Below, piece after piece: positions 1-6,122 of a stretch of 6,122 bases of DNA. Source of the stretch: Pseudomonadota bacterium (lineage in GTDB: Bacteria; Pseudomonadota; Gammaproteobacteria; Xanthomonadales; Xanthomonadaceae). A model generated the notes under the pieces. It saw only the letters and a program-made list of their open reading frames with translations, searched no databases and was not told the origin of the DNA. Numbering within the stretch: position 1 is the stretch's first letter; every line of letters begins with the position of its first letter. The stretch is taken from the NCBI GenBank assembly GCA_023438325.1, contig JAEXRB010000082.1, positions 1-6,122 of the forward strand, in the 5' to 3' direction. The position numbers and the translations under genes were made by a program.

Positions 1-345
1 GTCCGGATCCTCGTGCATGTAGCCGATGGTGTAGACGTGCACCAGCAGCGACACGAAGGTGACCACCACCATCATCATCGCGGTGAGGCGATCCACCATG
101 AAACCGACATGGGCCGAGTAGCCCGCCACGTCGAAGAAGGTATAGACGTTGGCGTTGTAGGTTTCAGCACCGCCGGACACCAGGGCATACAGCACCTGCA
201 CCGACAGCGCGCAGGACACCGCGACGCCCAGGATCGTGATCCAGTGCGAAGCCGACCGCCCGATCTTGCGACCGAAAAAGCCCGCGACGATGGCACCTGC
301 AAGCGGTGCGAGCGCAATGGCAAGGAGAGTGTTTTGGGTAATCAC
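1..345 (-). CDS. nuoL: NADH-quinone oxidoreductase subunit L, N-terminal part (runs off the left edge)
   Basis: This is the first 115 codons of NuoL, the large antiporter-like subunit at the distal end of the complex I membrane arm, which takes part in proton translocation in the inner membrane. Residues 5-24 form a hydrophobic first helix and residues 35-57 a second. A periplasmic-type loop containing ETYNANVYTFFDVAG follows (61-75), then the conserved stretch around VDRLTAMMMVVVTFVSLLVH (84-103), which matches the third helix of the family. The fragment ends in GYMHEDPD, where NuoL proteins usually continue into a conserved aromatic segment. The key pumping Glu and Lys residues lie beyond the window. 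The start is GTG at 345, twelve bases after the nuoK stop, with GAGGA nine bases upstream. No ATG fits better: the first in-frame ATG is codon 83. NuoM and NuoN are homologous, but operon position after nuoK and the N-terminal sequence favour NuoL. Confidence 0.95.
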   Translation of the reverse strand, partial: MITQNTLLAIALAPLAGAIVAGFFGRKIGRSASHWITILGVAVSCALSVQVLYALVSGGAETYNANVYTFFDVAGYSAHVGFMVDRLTAMMMVVVTFVSLLVHVYTIGYMHEDPD

Positions 346-354
346 GTGCAGACG

Positions 355-359
355 TCCTC
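355..359 (-). promoter_or_regulatory. Shine-Dalgarno site of nuoL
   Basis: On the minus strand this reads GAGGA, nine bases before the GTG at 345. Its first bases (GA) are part of the nuoK stop codon TGA at 360-358. Termination on nuoK therefore places a ribosome directly on the nuoL initiation site, which suggests translational coupling. The site supports GTG at 345 as the nuoL start. Confidence 0.6.
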
Positions 360-663
360 AACCCTTCATCGAGTCGATCTGATCGACGTTGATGGTGCCG
401 CGACTGCGGAACAGCGTGACCAGGATGGCCAGGCCGATCGCCGTCTCCGCGGCTGCCACGGTAAGAATGAAGAACACGAAGACCTGCCCGTGCACGTCAC
501 CGAGGAAACGCGAGAACGCGACGAAGTTGACGTTCACCGCCAAGAGCATCAGTTCGATGCAGAGCAGCAGCACGATGACGTTCTTGCGGTTGATGAAAAT
601 GCCGGCGACGCTGATGGAAAACAGCACCGCACCGAGCGCGAGATAGTGGCCGAGGGAAATCAT
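358..663 (-). CDS. nuoK: NADH-quinone oxidoreductase subunit K
   Basis: NuoK is a small, three-helix subunit of the complex I membrane arm (homologue of mitochondrial ND4L) that carries part of the proton path between NuoJ and NuoN. The product is 101 residues, the normal family length. Helices lie at about 5-23, 29-49 and 61-85. The two conserved membrane glutamates are present: Glu37 in CIELMLLAVN and Glu73 in AAAETAIGLAI (corresponding to E. coli Glu36 and Glu72). The short C-terminal tail, INVDQIDSMKG, follows helix 3. The start is ATG at 663, whose last two bases overlap the nuoJ stop as ATGA. A strong AAGGAG at 677-672 stands eight bases upstream. The open frame continues 70 codons further upstream inside nuoJ, but that stretch does not resemble NuoK and is rejected. 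The sequence looks intact. Confidence 0.98.
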   Translation of the reverse strand: MISLGHYLALGAVLFSISVAGIFINRKNVIVLLLCIELMLLAVNVNFVAFSRFLGDVHGQVFVFFILTVAAAETAIGLAILVTLFRSRGTINVDQIDSMKG

Positions 664-1274
664 GGCGTGCGCTCCTTGACGACGGGATCCATCTTCACCA
701 TGCGCAGACGATCGGCCTTGCGCACTTCCACCTGACGACCGATGTCCTGATGCTTGGTGCCGGGGCGGCGGCGCAAGGTCAGCGCGATCGCGGCAATGAT
801 TGCCACGGTCAACACCACCGCAGCCACTTCGAACGGCATCAGGTAATCGGTGAACATCGCCTTGCCGATCCATTCCAGATTCGAGACGCCGGCGGCAAGC
901 GCCGGATCAGGCGAATCGACCAACTGACCGAAGCGCTTCACGCCGATCAGCGTGATCATCTCCAGCGCCATCACGATGGCCGCCACGATGGCAACGGGCA
1001 GGTACTTGGCAAAACCCTCGCGCAAGGGATCGACGTGAACGTCGAGCATCATCACCACGAACAGGAACAGCACCATCACCGCGCCTACGTAGACCAGCAC
1101 CAGTGCGATGGCGAGGAACTCGGCATCCAGCAGCAGCCACAGGCAGGCGGTGGAAAAGAAGGTCAGCACCAGACTCAGCACCGCGTACACCGGGTTGCGC
1201 ACGGTGATGACGGCCAGCGCGGCGAGTGCGGTGATGGTGGCGAAAACGTAGAAGGCAGCAAGTTGCACGGTCAC
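660..1274 (-). CDS. nuoJ: NADH-quinone oxidoreductase subunit J
   Basis: NuoJ is the membrane-arm subunit homologous to mitochondrial ND6. It sits between NuoA/NuoH and NuoK and helps link quinone reduction to proton movement. From the chosen start it has 204 residues with five predicted helices (about 4-23, 28-49, 54-77, 91-112 and 146-167). Conserved blocks are NPVYAVLSLV (27-36) and the third-helix segment FLAIALVLVYVGAVMVLFLF (53-72), the helix known for its pi-bulge in complex I structures. FTDYLMPFE (141-149) introduces the last helix. A basic, hydrophilic tail of about 37 residues ends the protein. The start is GTG at 1274, six bases after a strong AAGGAG; a second in-frame GTG at 1268 is a less well-spaced alternative. 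The frame extends 24 codons further into nuoI but has no membrane-like sequence there. It overlaps nuoK by four bases. Confidence 0.97.
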   Translation of the reverse strand: MTVQLAAFYVFATITALAALAVITVRNPVYAVLSLVLTFFSTACLWLLLDAEFLAIALVLVYVGAVMVLFLFVVMMLDVHVDPLREGFAKYLPVAIVAAIVMALEMITLIGVKRFGQLVDSPDPALAAGVSNLEWIGKAMFTDYLMPFEVAAVVLTVAIIAAIALTLRRRPGTKHQDIGRQVEVRKADRLRMVKMDPVVKERTP

Positions 1275-1280
1275 TGCACT

Positions 1281-1286
1281 CTCCTT
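1281..1286 (-). promoter_or_regulatory. Shine-Dalgarno site of nuoJ, overlapping the nuoI stop codon
   Basis: The minus strand reads TAAGGAG at 1287-1281, so the nuoI stop codon TAA runs directly into the AAGGAG Shine-Dalgarno core (1286-1281). The spacer to the GTG at 1274 is six bases, which is near optimal. The site decides the nuoJ start in favour of this GTG over the longer reading frame, and its overlap with the stop suggests that nuoI and nuoJ translation are coupled. Confidence 0.75.
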
Positions 1287-1773
1287 ATCGGTAGGCCGCA
1301 TCCAGCGCCTTGCGCTGGGCGATCTCAGGTTCCAGACGGTCGCCAATGGCCAGCAACTGCGCCTTGGTCACGATGTTCTCGCCACGCTTCTCGAAGTGGT
1401 ATTCGTGGATATGCGTTTCCACGATGGAATCCACCGGGCAGCTTTCCTCGCAGAAGCCGCAGAAGATGCACTTGAAAAGGTCGATGTCGTAGCGCGTGGT
1501 GCGGCGGGTACCGTCCTCGCGTGGCGCGGAATCGATGGTGATGGCCAGGGCCGGACACACCGCCTCGCACAACTTGCACGCAATGCAGCGCTCCTCGCCA
1601 TTGGGATAGCGGCGCAGCGCGTGCAGGCCGCGGAAGCGCGGCGACTGCGGAATCTTTTCTTCCGGGTAGTTCATCGTGTACTTGGGTCGGAAGAAATACT
1701 TGGTGGTCAGCCACAGGCCGGCAAAAAGCTCCAGCAGCAGCAAACTCTTGAGGTAGGAAACGATGCGGTTCAT
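1285..1773 (-). CDS. nuoI: NADH-quinone oxidoreductase subunit I (two 4Fe-4S clusters)
   Basis: NuoI (TYKY homologue) is a peripheral-arm subunit resting on the membrane that carries electrons from NuoG clusters to the last cluster before quinone. The protein has 162 residues, typical of the short proteobacterial form. An amphipathic N-terminal helix (about 4-28) probably lies against the membrane surface. Two ferredoxin-type motifs are complete: Cys63, 66, 69 and 73 in RCIACKLCEAVCP, and Cys102, 105, 108 and 112 in KCIFCGFCEESCP. These ligate clusters N6a and N6b, with the fourth cysteine of each motif exchanged between clusters as in 8Fe ferredoxins. SPRFRGLHALRRYPNGEERC and the VDSIVETHIHEYH segment are family hallmarks. 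The start is ATG at 1773, three bases after the nuoH stop. The upstream AAGGCAGG (1791-1784) is a weaker, ten-base-spaced Shine-Dalgarno, so re-initiation after nuoH is likely to matter. No defects are seen. Confidence 0.99.
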   Translation of the reverse strand: MNRIVSYLKSLLLLELFAGLWLTTKYFFRPKYTMNYPEEKIPQSPRFRGLHALRRYPNGEERCIACKLCEAVCPALAITIDSAPREDGTRRTTRYDIDLFKCIFCGFCEESCPVDSIVETHIHEYHFEKRGENIVTKAQLLAIGDRLEPEIAQRKALDAAYR

Positions 1774-1776
1774 ATG

Positions 1777-2856
1777 TCAGACGCCTGCCTTGACCCAGCC
1801 CAGGTGGACCATCCACGCGGCCACGAGGATCCAGACGATCGTGATGGGAATGAAGATCTTCCAGCCCAGCCGCATGATCTGGTCATAGCGGTAACGCGGG
1901 AAGGTGGCGCGGAACCACACGAAGCAGAACGCGAAGAACAGCGCCTTGAGCAACAGCCACCAGATGCCCGGCGCGCCAAGTGCACCCCACGACGCCGGGA
2001 ACGGCGACAGCCAGCCCCCCATGAACAGGATCGCCGTCAGGAAGCTGATCAGGATCATGTTGGCGTATTCGGCCAGGAAGAAGATCGCGAACGTGGAACC
2101 GGAATACTCGACGTGGAAGCCGGCAACGATTTCCGATTCGCCTTCGGCCACGTCGAAAGGCGCGCGGTTGGTTTCAGCCACGCCGGAAATCACGTAGACA
2201 AGGAACAATGGCAGCAGTGGCAGCCAGAACCAGTCCAGCAGTCCGGCATTGCCCGACTGCGCACGCACGATGTCAGAGAGGTTCATGCTGCCGGCGCAGA
2301 CCAACACGCCGACCAACGCGAAGCCCATCGCGATTTCGTAACTGACCACCTGCGCGGCCGAGCGCATCGCACCGAGGAAGGCGTACTTCGAGTTGGATGC
2401 CCAGCCGGCGATGATGATGCCATACACACCCATCGAGGTCATCGCGAGCAGGTACAAAAGACCCGCGTTGGCATTGGACAGGGCTTTCGCATCCTCGAAC
2501 GGCACCACGGCCCAGGCCGCGAACGCCGGCGCCAACGCCAGAATGGGCGCCAGACGATAAAGGAAGGTGTTGGCGTTGGTCGGCGCGATGACTTCCTTGA
2601 ACAGCAGCTTGAACACGTCTGCGAAAGGCTGGATCACGCCGATGCCAAAGATGCGTCCGATGTAGACCGGCCCCTGGCGTACATGCATCCAGCCGATGAT
2701 CTTGCGCTCGAACAGTGTGTAGAACGCCACGCAGATGATCAGCGGCAAGGTCACGGCCAGAATCTTGATGATCGTCCACACAAGCAGGCCGAAGGTGCCG
2801 AAGTTCAGGAAGAACTCGCGCAGAAGGCCAATGGGTTGGCTCAGAAGTTCGAACAC
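1777..2856 (-). CDS. nuoH: NADH-quinone oxidoreductase subunit H
   Basis: NuoH (ND1 homologue) is the membrane subunit that forms most of the quinone-binding chamber at the junction with the peripheral arm. From the chosen start it has 359 residues and about eight hydrophobic helices. Conserved blocks are ERKIIGWMHVRQGP (50-63), the loop after the first helix; ADVFKLLFKE (79-88); GWASNSKYAFLGAMRSAAQ (151-169) with VSYE (171-174); AETNRAPFDVAEGESEIVAG (227-246) and VEYSG (249-253), the acidic cytoplasmic loop next to the quinone site; and RYRYDQIMRLGWK (321-333). The start is GTG at 2856, two bases after the nuoG stop, with GAGGG seven bases upstream. The frame extends a further 26 codons to a GTG at 2934, but those codons lie inside nuoG, encode an arginine-rich segment unlike NuoH, and are rejected. 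The loop at about 68-76 looks slightly longer than usual. Confidence 0.98.
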   Translation of the reverse strand: MFELLSQPIGLLREFFLNFGTFGLLVWTIIKILAVTLPLIICVAFYTLFERKIIGWMHVRQGPVYIGRIFGIGVIQPFADVFKLLFKEVIAPTNANTFLYRLAPILALAPAFAAWAVVPFEDAKALSNANAGLLYLLAMTSMGVYGIIIAGWASNSKYAFLGAMRSAAQVVSYEIAMGFALVGVLVCAGSMNLSDIVRAQSGNAGLLDWFWLPLLPLFLVYVISGVAETNRAPFDVAEGESEIVAGFHVEYSGSTFAIFFLAEYANMILISFLTAILFMGGWLSPFPASWGALGAPGIWWLLLKALFFAFCFVWFRATFPRYRYDQIMRLGWKIFIPITIVWILVAAWMVHLGWVKAGV

Positions 2857-2858
2857 GC

Positions 2859-5189
2859 TCAGGCCCTCGTCACCGTCAATGACGCACCCGAGCCCGCGAT
2901 GGGCGCGGTAACGTCGTAGCCTTTTTCGATCCACGCTGCACCACGCGGAACACGCGTGGAAACCAGCACCTGCAATGCCGCCGTGCCACGACCATCATCG
3001 ATCTTCGCCATGCTGCCATCCGCCAGACCACGCGCCAGCGCATCTTCCGGATTCAGCGCCAGACGCGCCCCGGCATTGAGCGGATGCGCGGCCAGCGGCG
3101 CGGAACGACGCAGCAACGCATCGATGCGATAAATGGCGCGCGTGGCGATCGACTGCAATGCGCCCTCGCCCACTGCGACGCGCTCGGCCAAACCGGCGCC
3201 ACCTTCCACATCACGGGGCGCAAGTCCGGCGCGCCACTGCGCCAGCTCGACGAAATCGAAGCCCGGCAAACCGAGCTGTTCGCCCAGCGCGCGCAGCACA
3301 CGCCAGCCAGCGCGCGCCTGGGCGGGCAGCTTCGCGGCGGCGGATACCACCTGCGCAACACCGTCCACGTTCACGTAGGTGGCGTCGATTTCAGGCGTGA
3401 GGCCGATCGGCAGCATGACCTGTGCAACGCGACGGGTGGTTTCGTCGGCGAATGCGGTGAAGGCAATCACGGCGTCGGATTGGGACAGCGCGCGCAGCGC
3501 CGCCGGCTGGTCGGCAAAATCCTGAGCCGGCTCGATACCGTAGAGCACATAGGCCTTGCGCGGCTGGGCCAGCATCGCCTGGGCATGACGCGCCTGCGGC
3601 AGCACGCCCGAACGCGCGAGGCCCACGGCATTGGCGCCAAGCGGTAGCTCGTTGACCGCAGCATTTGTCGCCTTCGCCAGCGCGTGCGCGGCGCGGCGCA
3701 ACCAGGACGCCTGCGGGTGGGTGACGGCCGACTCGCCGAGCACGATCACTGCGCGCTGGGCATCACGCAGCAGCGTGGCAAGTGCATCGGCAGCATCCGC
3801 GGCCACGGCCTGCGTCGCGGCATCGCCGGGCAGCGAAGCTGCGGCAGCGCGACCGACGTTGAGCAGCGCATCCACCAATGCCGATGGCGTGACGACGTGC
3901 TTGTGCGCCACATCGAAGTTGAAATCGAAATCCACCGGATTGATCGCAACGACTTTTGCACCACCGCTGCGCTGCGCCTTGCGGATGCGATGACCGAGTA
4001 ACGGCGCTTCGAGACGCGGATTGCAGCCGACGAGCACGATGACATCGGCATTTTCCACTTGCGCCAACGGCATCTGGAACGGCGTGGCCACCGGCGCATC
4101 GGACAAATCGACCTGCGCGATGCGATGGTCGAGATTGCCGCTGCCGATACCCTGCGCGAGTGCAGCCAGCAGTGCACCTTCTTCGTTGGACGTCGCCGGA
4201 TGCACCAGCACGCCGACATCGTCGCCGGCCTGTGCGGCAAGAAGTTCGGCAGCGCGCGCGATGGCCTCATCCCAACTGGCTTCGCGCCACGCATCCCCCT
4301 GACGGATCATCGGCTGGGTGAGGCGGTCATCGGCAGCCAGGCCGGCGTGGCTGTATCGATCGCGATCGGACAACCAGCTCTCGTTGATACCCTCGTTGTC
4401 GCGCGGCACGGTGCGCAGCACTTCACCACGGCGCAGGTGCAGCCAGAGGTTGGAACCCAGTGCGTCGTGCGTTGCGATGGATTCGCGTGCGACCAATTCC
4501 CAGGCGCGGGCGCGGAAGCGGAAAGGCTTGTTGGTGAGTGCGCCGACCGGACACACGTCGATCACGTTGCCCGACAGCTCGCTCTCGATGGCCTTGCCGA
4601 TATAGGTGCCGATTTCCAGGCGATCACCACGACCCATGCCGCCCAGCTCGTGGGTGCCGGCGATTTCCGAGGTGAAGCGCACGCAGCGGGTGCACTGGAT
4701 GCAGCGCGTCATGTCGCTGGCGACCAGCGGCCCGAGGTTTTCGTCCGGCACCACGCGCTTGCGTTCGACGAAACGGCTGACCGAACGGCCATAGCCCATC
4801 GCCACGTCCTGCAGCTCGCATTCGCCACCCTGATCGCAGACCGGGCAATCGAGCGGATGGTTGATCAGCAGGAACTCCATGACGTTACGCTGCGAATCAA
4901 GCGCGCGCTTGGTCTGGGTGGTGACCTTCATGCCCTCCATCACCGGCGTGGCGCAGGCCGGCGCAGGCTTGGGTGCCTTCTCCACATCGACCAGGCACAT
5001 GCGACAGTTGGCCGCGATCGGCAGCTTCTCGTGATAGCAGAAACGCGGAATCGGAATACCGGCCTTGTCGGCGGCGTGAATGATCATCGAGCCCTTCGGC
5101 GCGATCATCGGAACGCCATCGATCTCGATGTTGACGTGACCTTCGGGGGCTGGCGGCAGTGCAGCCGGCGGCGTGACCTGTGCGTTCAT
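2859..5189 (-). CDS. nuoG: NADH-quinone oxidoreductase subunit G (iron-sulfur, molybdopterin-oxidoreductase-like)
   Basis: NuoG is the largest peripheral-arm subunit and carries electrons from NuoF to NuoI. The 776-residue product is shorter than E. coli NuoG (about 908). After a Pro/Ala-rich leader (5-16) comes a 2Fe-2S ferredoxin domain with Cys51, 62, 65 and 79 (cluster N1b). Next is the His/Cys motif His111, Cys115, 118 and 124 (cluster N5), and then Cys163, 166, 169 and 213 (cluster N4). Residues from about 231 form a degenerate molybdopterin-oxidoreductase domain, Ala-rich towards the C-terminus; in complex I this domain binds no molybdenum cofactor. The four extra cysteines that hold cluster N7 in E. 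coli are absent: Ala239, Asp242, Ser246 and Ser274 occupy those places by eye. The start is ATG at 5189, overlapping the nuoF stop as ATGA, with GGAG seven bases upstream (5200-5197). Confidence 0.99.
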   Translation of the reverse strand: MNAQVTPPAALPPAPEGHVNIEIDGVPMIAPKGSMIIHAADKAGIPIPRFCYHEKLPIAANCRMCLVDVEKAPKPAPACATPVMEGMKVTTQTKRALDSQRNVMEFLLINHPLDCPVCDQGGECELQDVAMGYGRSVSRFVERKRVVPDENLGPLVASDMTRCIQCTRCVRFTSEIAGTHELGGMGRGDRLEIGTYIGKAIESELSGNVIDVCPVGALTNKPFRFRARAWELVARESIATHDALGSNLWLHLRRGEVLRTVPRDNEGINESWLSDRDRYSHAGLAADDRLTQPMIRQGDAWREASWDEAIARAAELLAAQAGDDVGVLVHPATSNEEGALLAALAQGIGSGNLDHRIAQVDLSDAPVATPFQMPLAQVENADVIVLVGCNPRLEAPLLGHRIRKAQRSGGAKVVAINPVDFDFNFDVAHKHVVTPSALVDALLNVGRAAAASLPGDAATQAVAADAADALATLLRDAQRAVIVLGESAVTHPQASWLRRAAHALAKATNAAVNELPLGANAVGLARSGVLPQARHAQAMLAQPRKAYVLYGIEPAQDFADQPAALRALSQSDAVIAFTAFADETTRRVAQVMLPIGLTPEIDATYVNVDGVAQVVSAAAKLPAQARAGWRVLRALGEQLGLPGFDFVELAQWRAGLAPRDVEGGAGLAERVAVGEGALQSIATRAIYRIDALLRRSAPLAAHPLNAGARLALNPEDALARGLADGSMAKIDDGRGTAALQVLVSTRVPRGAAWIEKGYDVTAPIAGSGASLTVTRA
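2864..2868 (-). promoter_or_regulatory. Shine-Dalgarno site of nuoH
   Basis: The minus strand reads GAGGG here, within the last codons of nuoG and seven bases before the GTG at 2856. The nuoG stop TGA (2861-2859) lies between the site and the start codon. This spacing picks GTG 2856 as the nuoH start rather than the CTG at 2862 or the distant GTG at 2934. Confidence 0.6.
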
Positions 5190-6122
5190 GCGGCGACTCC
5201 GATCTTATCGTCCACCATCGAGCGGCCATGGTTCACGTAATACTCGAACTCGTGCCAGTAATGACGCAGGAAACCCTGCACCGGCCACGCGGCAGCTTCG
5301 CCGAAGGCACAGATGGTATGGCCTTCGATCTGTCCGGCGATGCTTCTGAGCAGGTTTACGTCATCCAGCGAGGCCTTGCCTTCGACGATGCGCGTCAGCG
5401 CCCGGAACATCCAGCCGGTACCTTCGCGGCACGGCGTGCACTGGCCGCAGGATTCGTAGTAGTAAAAACGGCTGATGCGCTGGCAAGCACGCACCATGCA
5501 GGTGGTTTCATCCATCACGATGACCGCCCCCGAACCCAGGCCCGAACCGGCCTTCTGGATCGAGTCGTAATCCATCGTGCATTCCAGCATTTTCTCGCCC
5601 GGCAACACCGGCATCGAGGAACCACCAGGAATCACGCCCTTGAGGCGGTTGCCATTGCGCACGCCACCGGCCATCTCCAGCAGCTCGGAGAACGGCGTGC
5701 CGAGGCGGATTTCATAGTTGCCCGGCTTGTTCACATGACCTGAAACCGAGAACACCTTGGCGCCGCCGTTGTTCGGCTTGCCCAAGCCCATGAACCACTC
5801 CGGGCCATTGCGGATGATCGCCGGCACGGAGGCATAGGTTTCGGTGTTGTTGATCGTGGTGGGCTTGCCGTACAGACCGAAGTTGGCAGGAAACGGCGGC
5901 TTGTAGCGCGGCTGGCCCTTTTTGCCTTCGAGCGATTCCATCAAGGCGGTTTCCTCGCCACAGATGTAAGCGCCGGCACCAAGCGCGCCATGAATCTGCA
6001 CGTTGACGCCGCTGCCCAGCAGGTTCTCGCCGAGCCAGCCGTGGGCACGGGCTTCCTTCAAGGCCTGATCGAAGCGTTCGAACGGCTCGTGATGGAACTC
6101 ACCGCGCAGATAGTTGTAAGCC
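5186..6122 (-). CDS. nuoF: NADH-quinone oxidoreductase subunit F, C-terminal 311 codons (5' end beyond the right edge)
   Basis: NuoF is the 51-kDa-type subunit that binds NADH and FMN and holds cluster N3 at the tip of the peripheral arm, where electrons enter complex I. The reading frame is open to the window edge, with the first whole codon at 6121 (AYNYLRGEFHHEPFERF...). A TTG at 6061 is internal and not a start. Full NuoF is usually about 430-450 residues, so roughly the first 120-130, including the glycine-rich FMN/NADH motif, are missing here. In fragment numbering, GAGAYICGEETAL (48-60) is the first 51-kDa signature. KPPFP and TTINNTET follow, then an SLBB-like region (about 120-170). 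ESCGQCTPCREG is the second signature, with Cys225, 228 and 231, and Cys271 in HTICAFGEA completes the N3 ligands. The stop TGA (5188-5186) overlaps the nuoG ATG. nuoE would be expected upstream. Confidence 0.98.
   Translation of the reverse strand, partial: AYNYLRGEFHHEPFERFDQALKEARAHGWLGENLLGSGVNVQIHGALGAGAYICGEETALMESLEGKKGQPRYKPPFPANFGLYGKPTTINNTETYASVPAIIRNGPEWFMGLGKPNNGGAKVFSVSGHVNKPGNYEIRLGTPFSELLEMAGGVRNGNRLKGVIPGGSSMPVLPGEKMLECTMDYDSIQKAGSGLGSGAVIVMDETTCMVRACQRISRFYYYESCGQCTPCREGTGWMFRALTRIVEGKASLDDVNLLRSIAGQIEGHTICAFGEAAAWPVQGFLRHYWHEFEYYVNHGRSMVDDKIGVAA

Noticed and set aside
343..356. Adjacent palindromes CACGTG and GACGTC in the nuoK-nuoL gap, a possible operator or hairpin
   Set aside because: The possible stem is only four pairs (ACGT with ACGT) around a four-base loop, too weak to claim as a regulatory structure.
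13..735. A plus-strand open frame with a poly-histidine run, resembling a His-rich metal-binding protein
   Set aside because: The histidines are the complement of Val and Met codons (the MMMVVV stretch) in nuoL. The frame is codon-aligned antisense to nuoL and nuoK.
664..873. A 171-residue version of NuoK with 70 extra N-terminal residues
   Set aside because: The extension is out-of-frame nuoJ sequence. NuoK is normally about 100 residues, and ATG 663 has a strong AAGGAG upstream.
1396..2919. A 507-codon open frame on the plus strand opposite nuoI and nuoH
   Set aside because: Its codons are exactly aligned with those of nuoH and nuoI on the other strand, so it would be interrupted only where those genes use TTA, CTA or TCA, which are rare in GC-rich DNA. 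Its composition (rich in His, Gln, Asp, Glu, Arg) is what reverse-complemented Val, Leu and Ile codons give. It is a shadow.
2857..2934. A longer nuoH starting at GTG 2934
   Set aside because: The extra 26 residues lie within the nuoG coding sequence, are arginine-rich and unlike any NuoH N-terminus. A well-spaced Shine-Dalgarno points to GTG 2856.
4357..4368. A perfect 12-base palindrome CGATCGCGATCG with two GATC sites
   Set aside because: It encodes part of the conserved NuoG segment SDRDRYS (GAT CGC GAT CGA). Protein conservation explains it, and there is only one copy.
4059..5240. A 393-codon open frame on the plus strand opposite the first half of nuoG
   Set aside because: It is codon-aligned antisense to nuoG, as are the frames at 3084-3647 and 3684-4001. 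It has no recognisable domain, and nuoG on the other strand is unmistakable.
5180..5743. A 187-codon open frame on the plus strand opposite nuoF
   Set aside because: It is codon-aligned antisense to nuoF, which carries both family signatures and the full N3 ligand set in the opposite strand.
1..6122. A search for mobile elements, CRISPR repeats, tRNA or rRNA genes, riboswitches, terminators or accessory genes
   Set aside because: Coding sequence fills the window except for gaps of at most 12 bases. I saw no repeats beyond codon-level patterns, no hairpin followed by a T-run, and no foreign-looking insertion.

Overview
The window is a continuous piece of a bacterial respiratory complex I (NADH:ubiquinone oxidoreductase, NDH-1) operon. 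All genes lie on the minus strand. In transcription order, from the right edge to the left, they are nuoF (5' end cut off by the window), nuoG, nuoH, nuoI, nuoJ, nuoK and nuoL (only the first 115 codons present). This is the canonical F-G-H-I-J-K-L order. The flanking genes nuoA-E and nuoM-N are presumably just outside, but that is inference.

Organism: the DNA is GC-rich, and the proteins read like those of gammaproteobacteria of the Xanthomonadales (Xanthomonas, Dyella, Rhodanobacter or Luteibacter type). NuoG lacks the N7 cluster ligands found in E. coli. NuoG, NuoH, NuoI and the NuoK C-terminus carry sequence stretches I associate with that order. The assignment rests on remembered family resemblance, not on a search, and the genus is not determined.

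Layout: packing is extremely tight. nuoF/nuoG and nuoJ/nuoK share ATGA stop-start overlaps. The other junctions have gaps of 2 (nuoG/nuoH), 3 (nuoH/nuoI), 10 (nuoI/nuoJ) and 12 (nuoK/nuoL) bases. There is no non-coding stretch above 12 bases and no room for an internal terminator. Promoter and terminator must lie outside the window. The start codons are ATG for nuoG, nuoI and nuoK, and GTG for nuoH, nuoJ and nuoL, each GTG chosen from a well-placed Shine-Dalgarno sequence.

How the genes work together: NuoF oxidises NADH through FMN and passes electrons to its N3 cluster. NuoG carries N1b, N4 and N5 onward, and NuoI carries N6a and N6b towards the quinone site at the NuoH interface. NuoH, NuoJ, NuoK and NuoL form the membrane arm that couples quinone reduction to proton pumping. 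All cluster ligands and key membrane carboxylates that should fall within the window are present, so the complex looks functional.

I found no mobile element, RNA gene, CRISPR array or accessory system. This is an ordinary, well-conserved core operon, and the findings below are minor. Long open frames on the plus strand are codon-aligned antisense shadows of the nuo genes.
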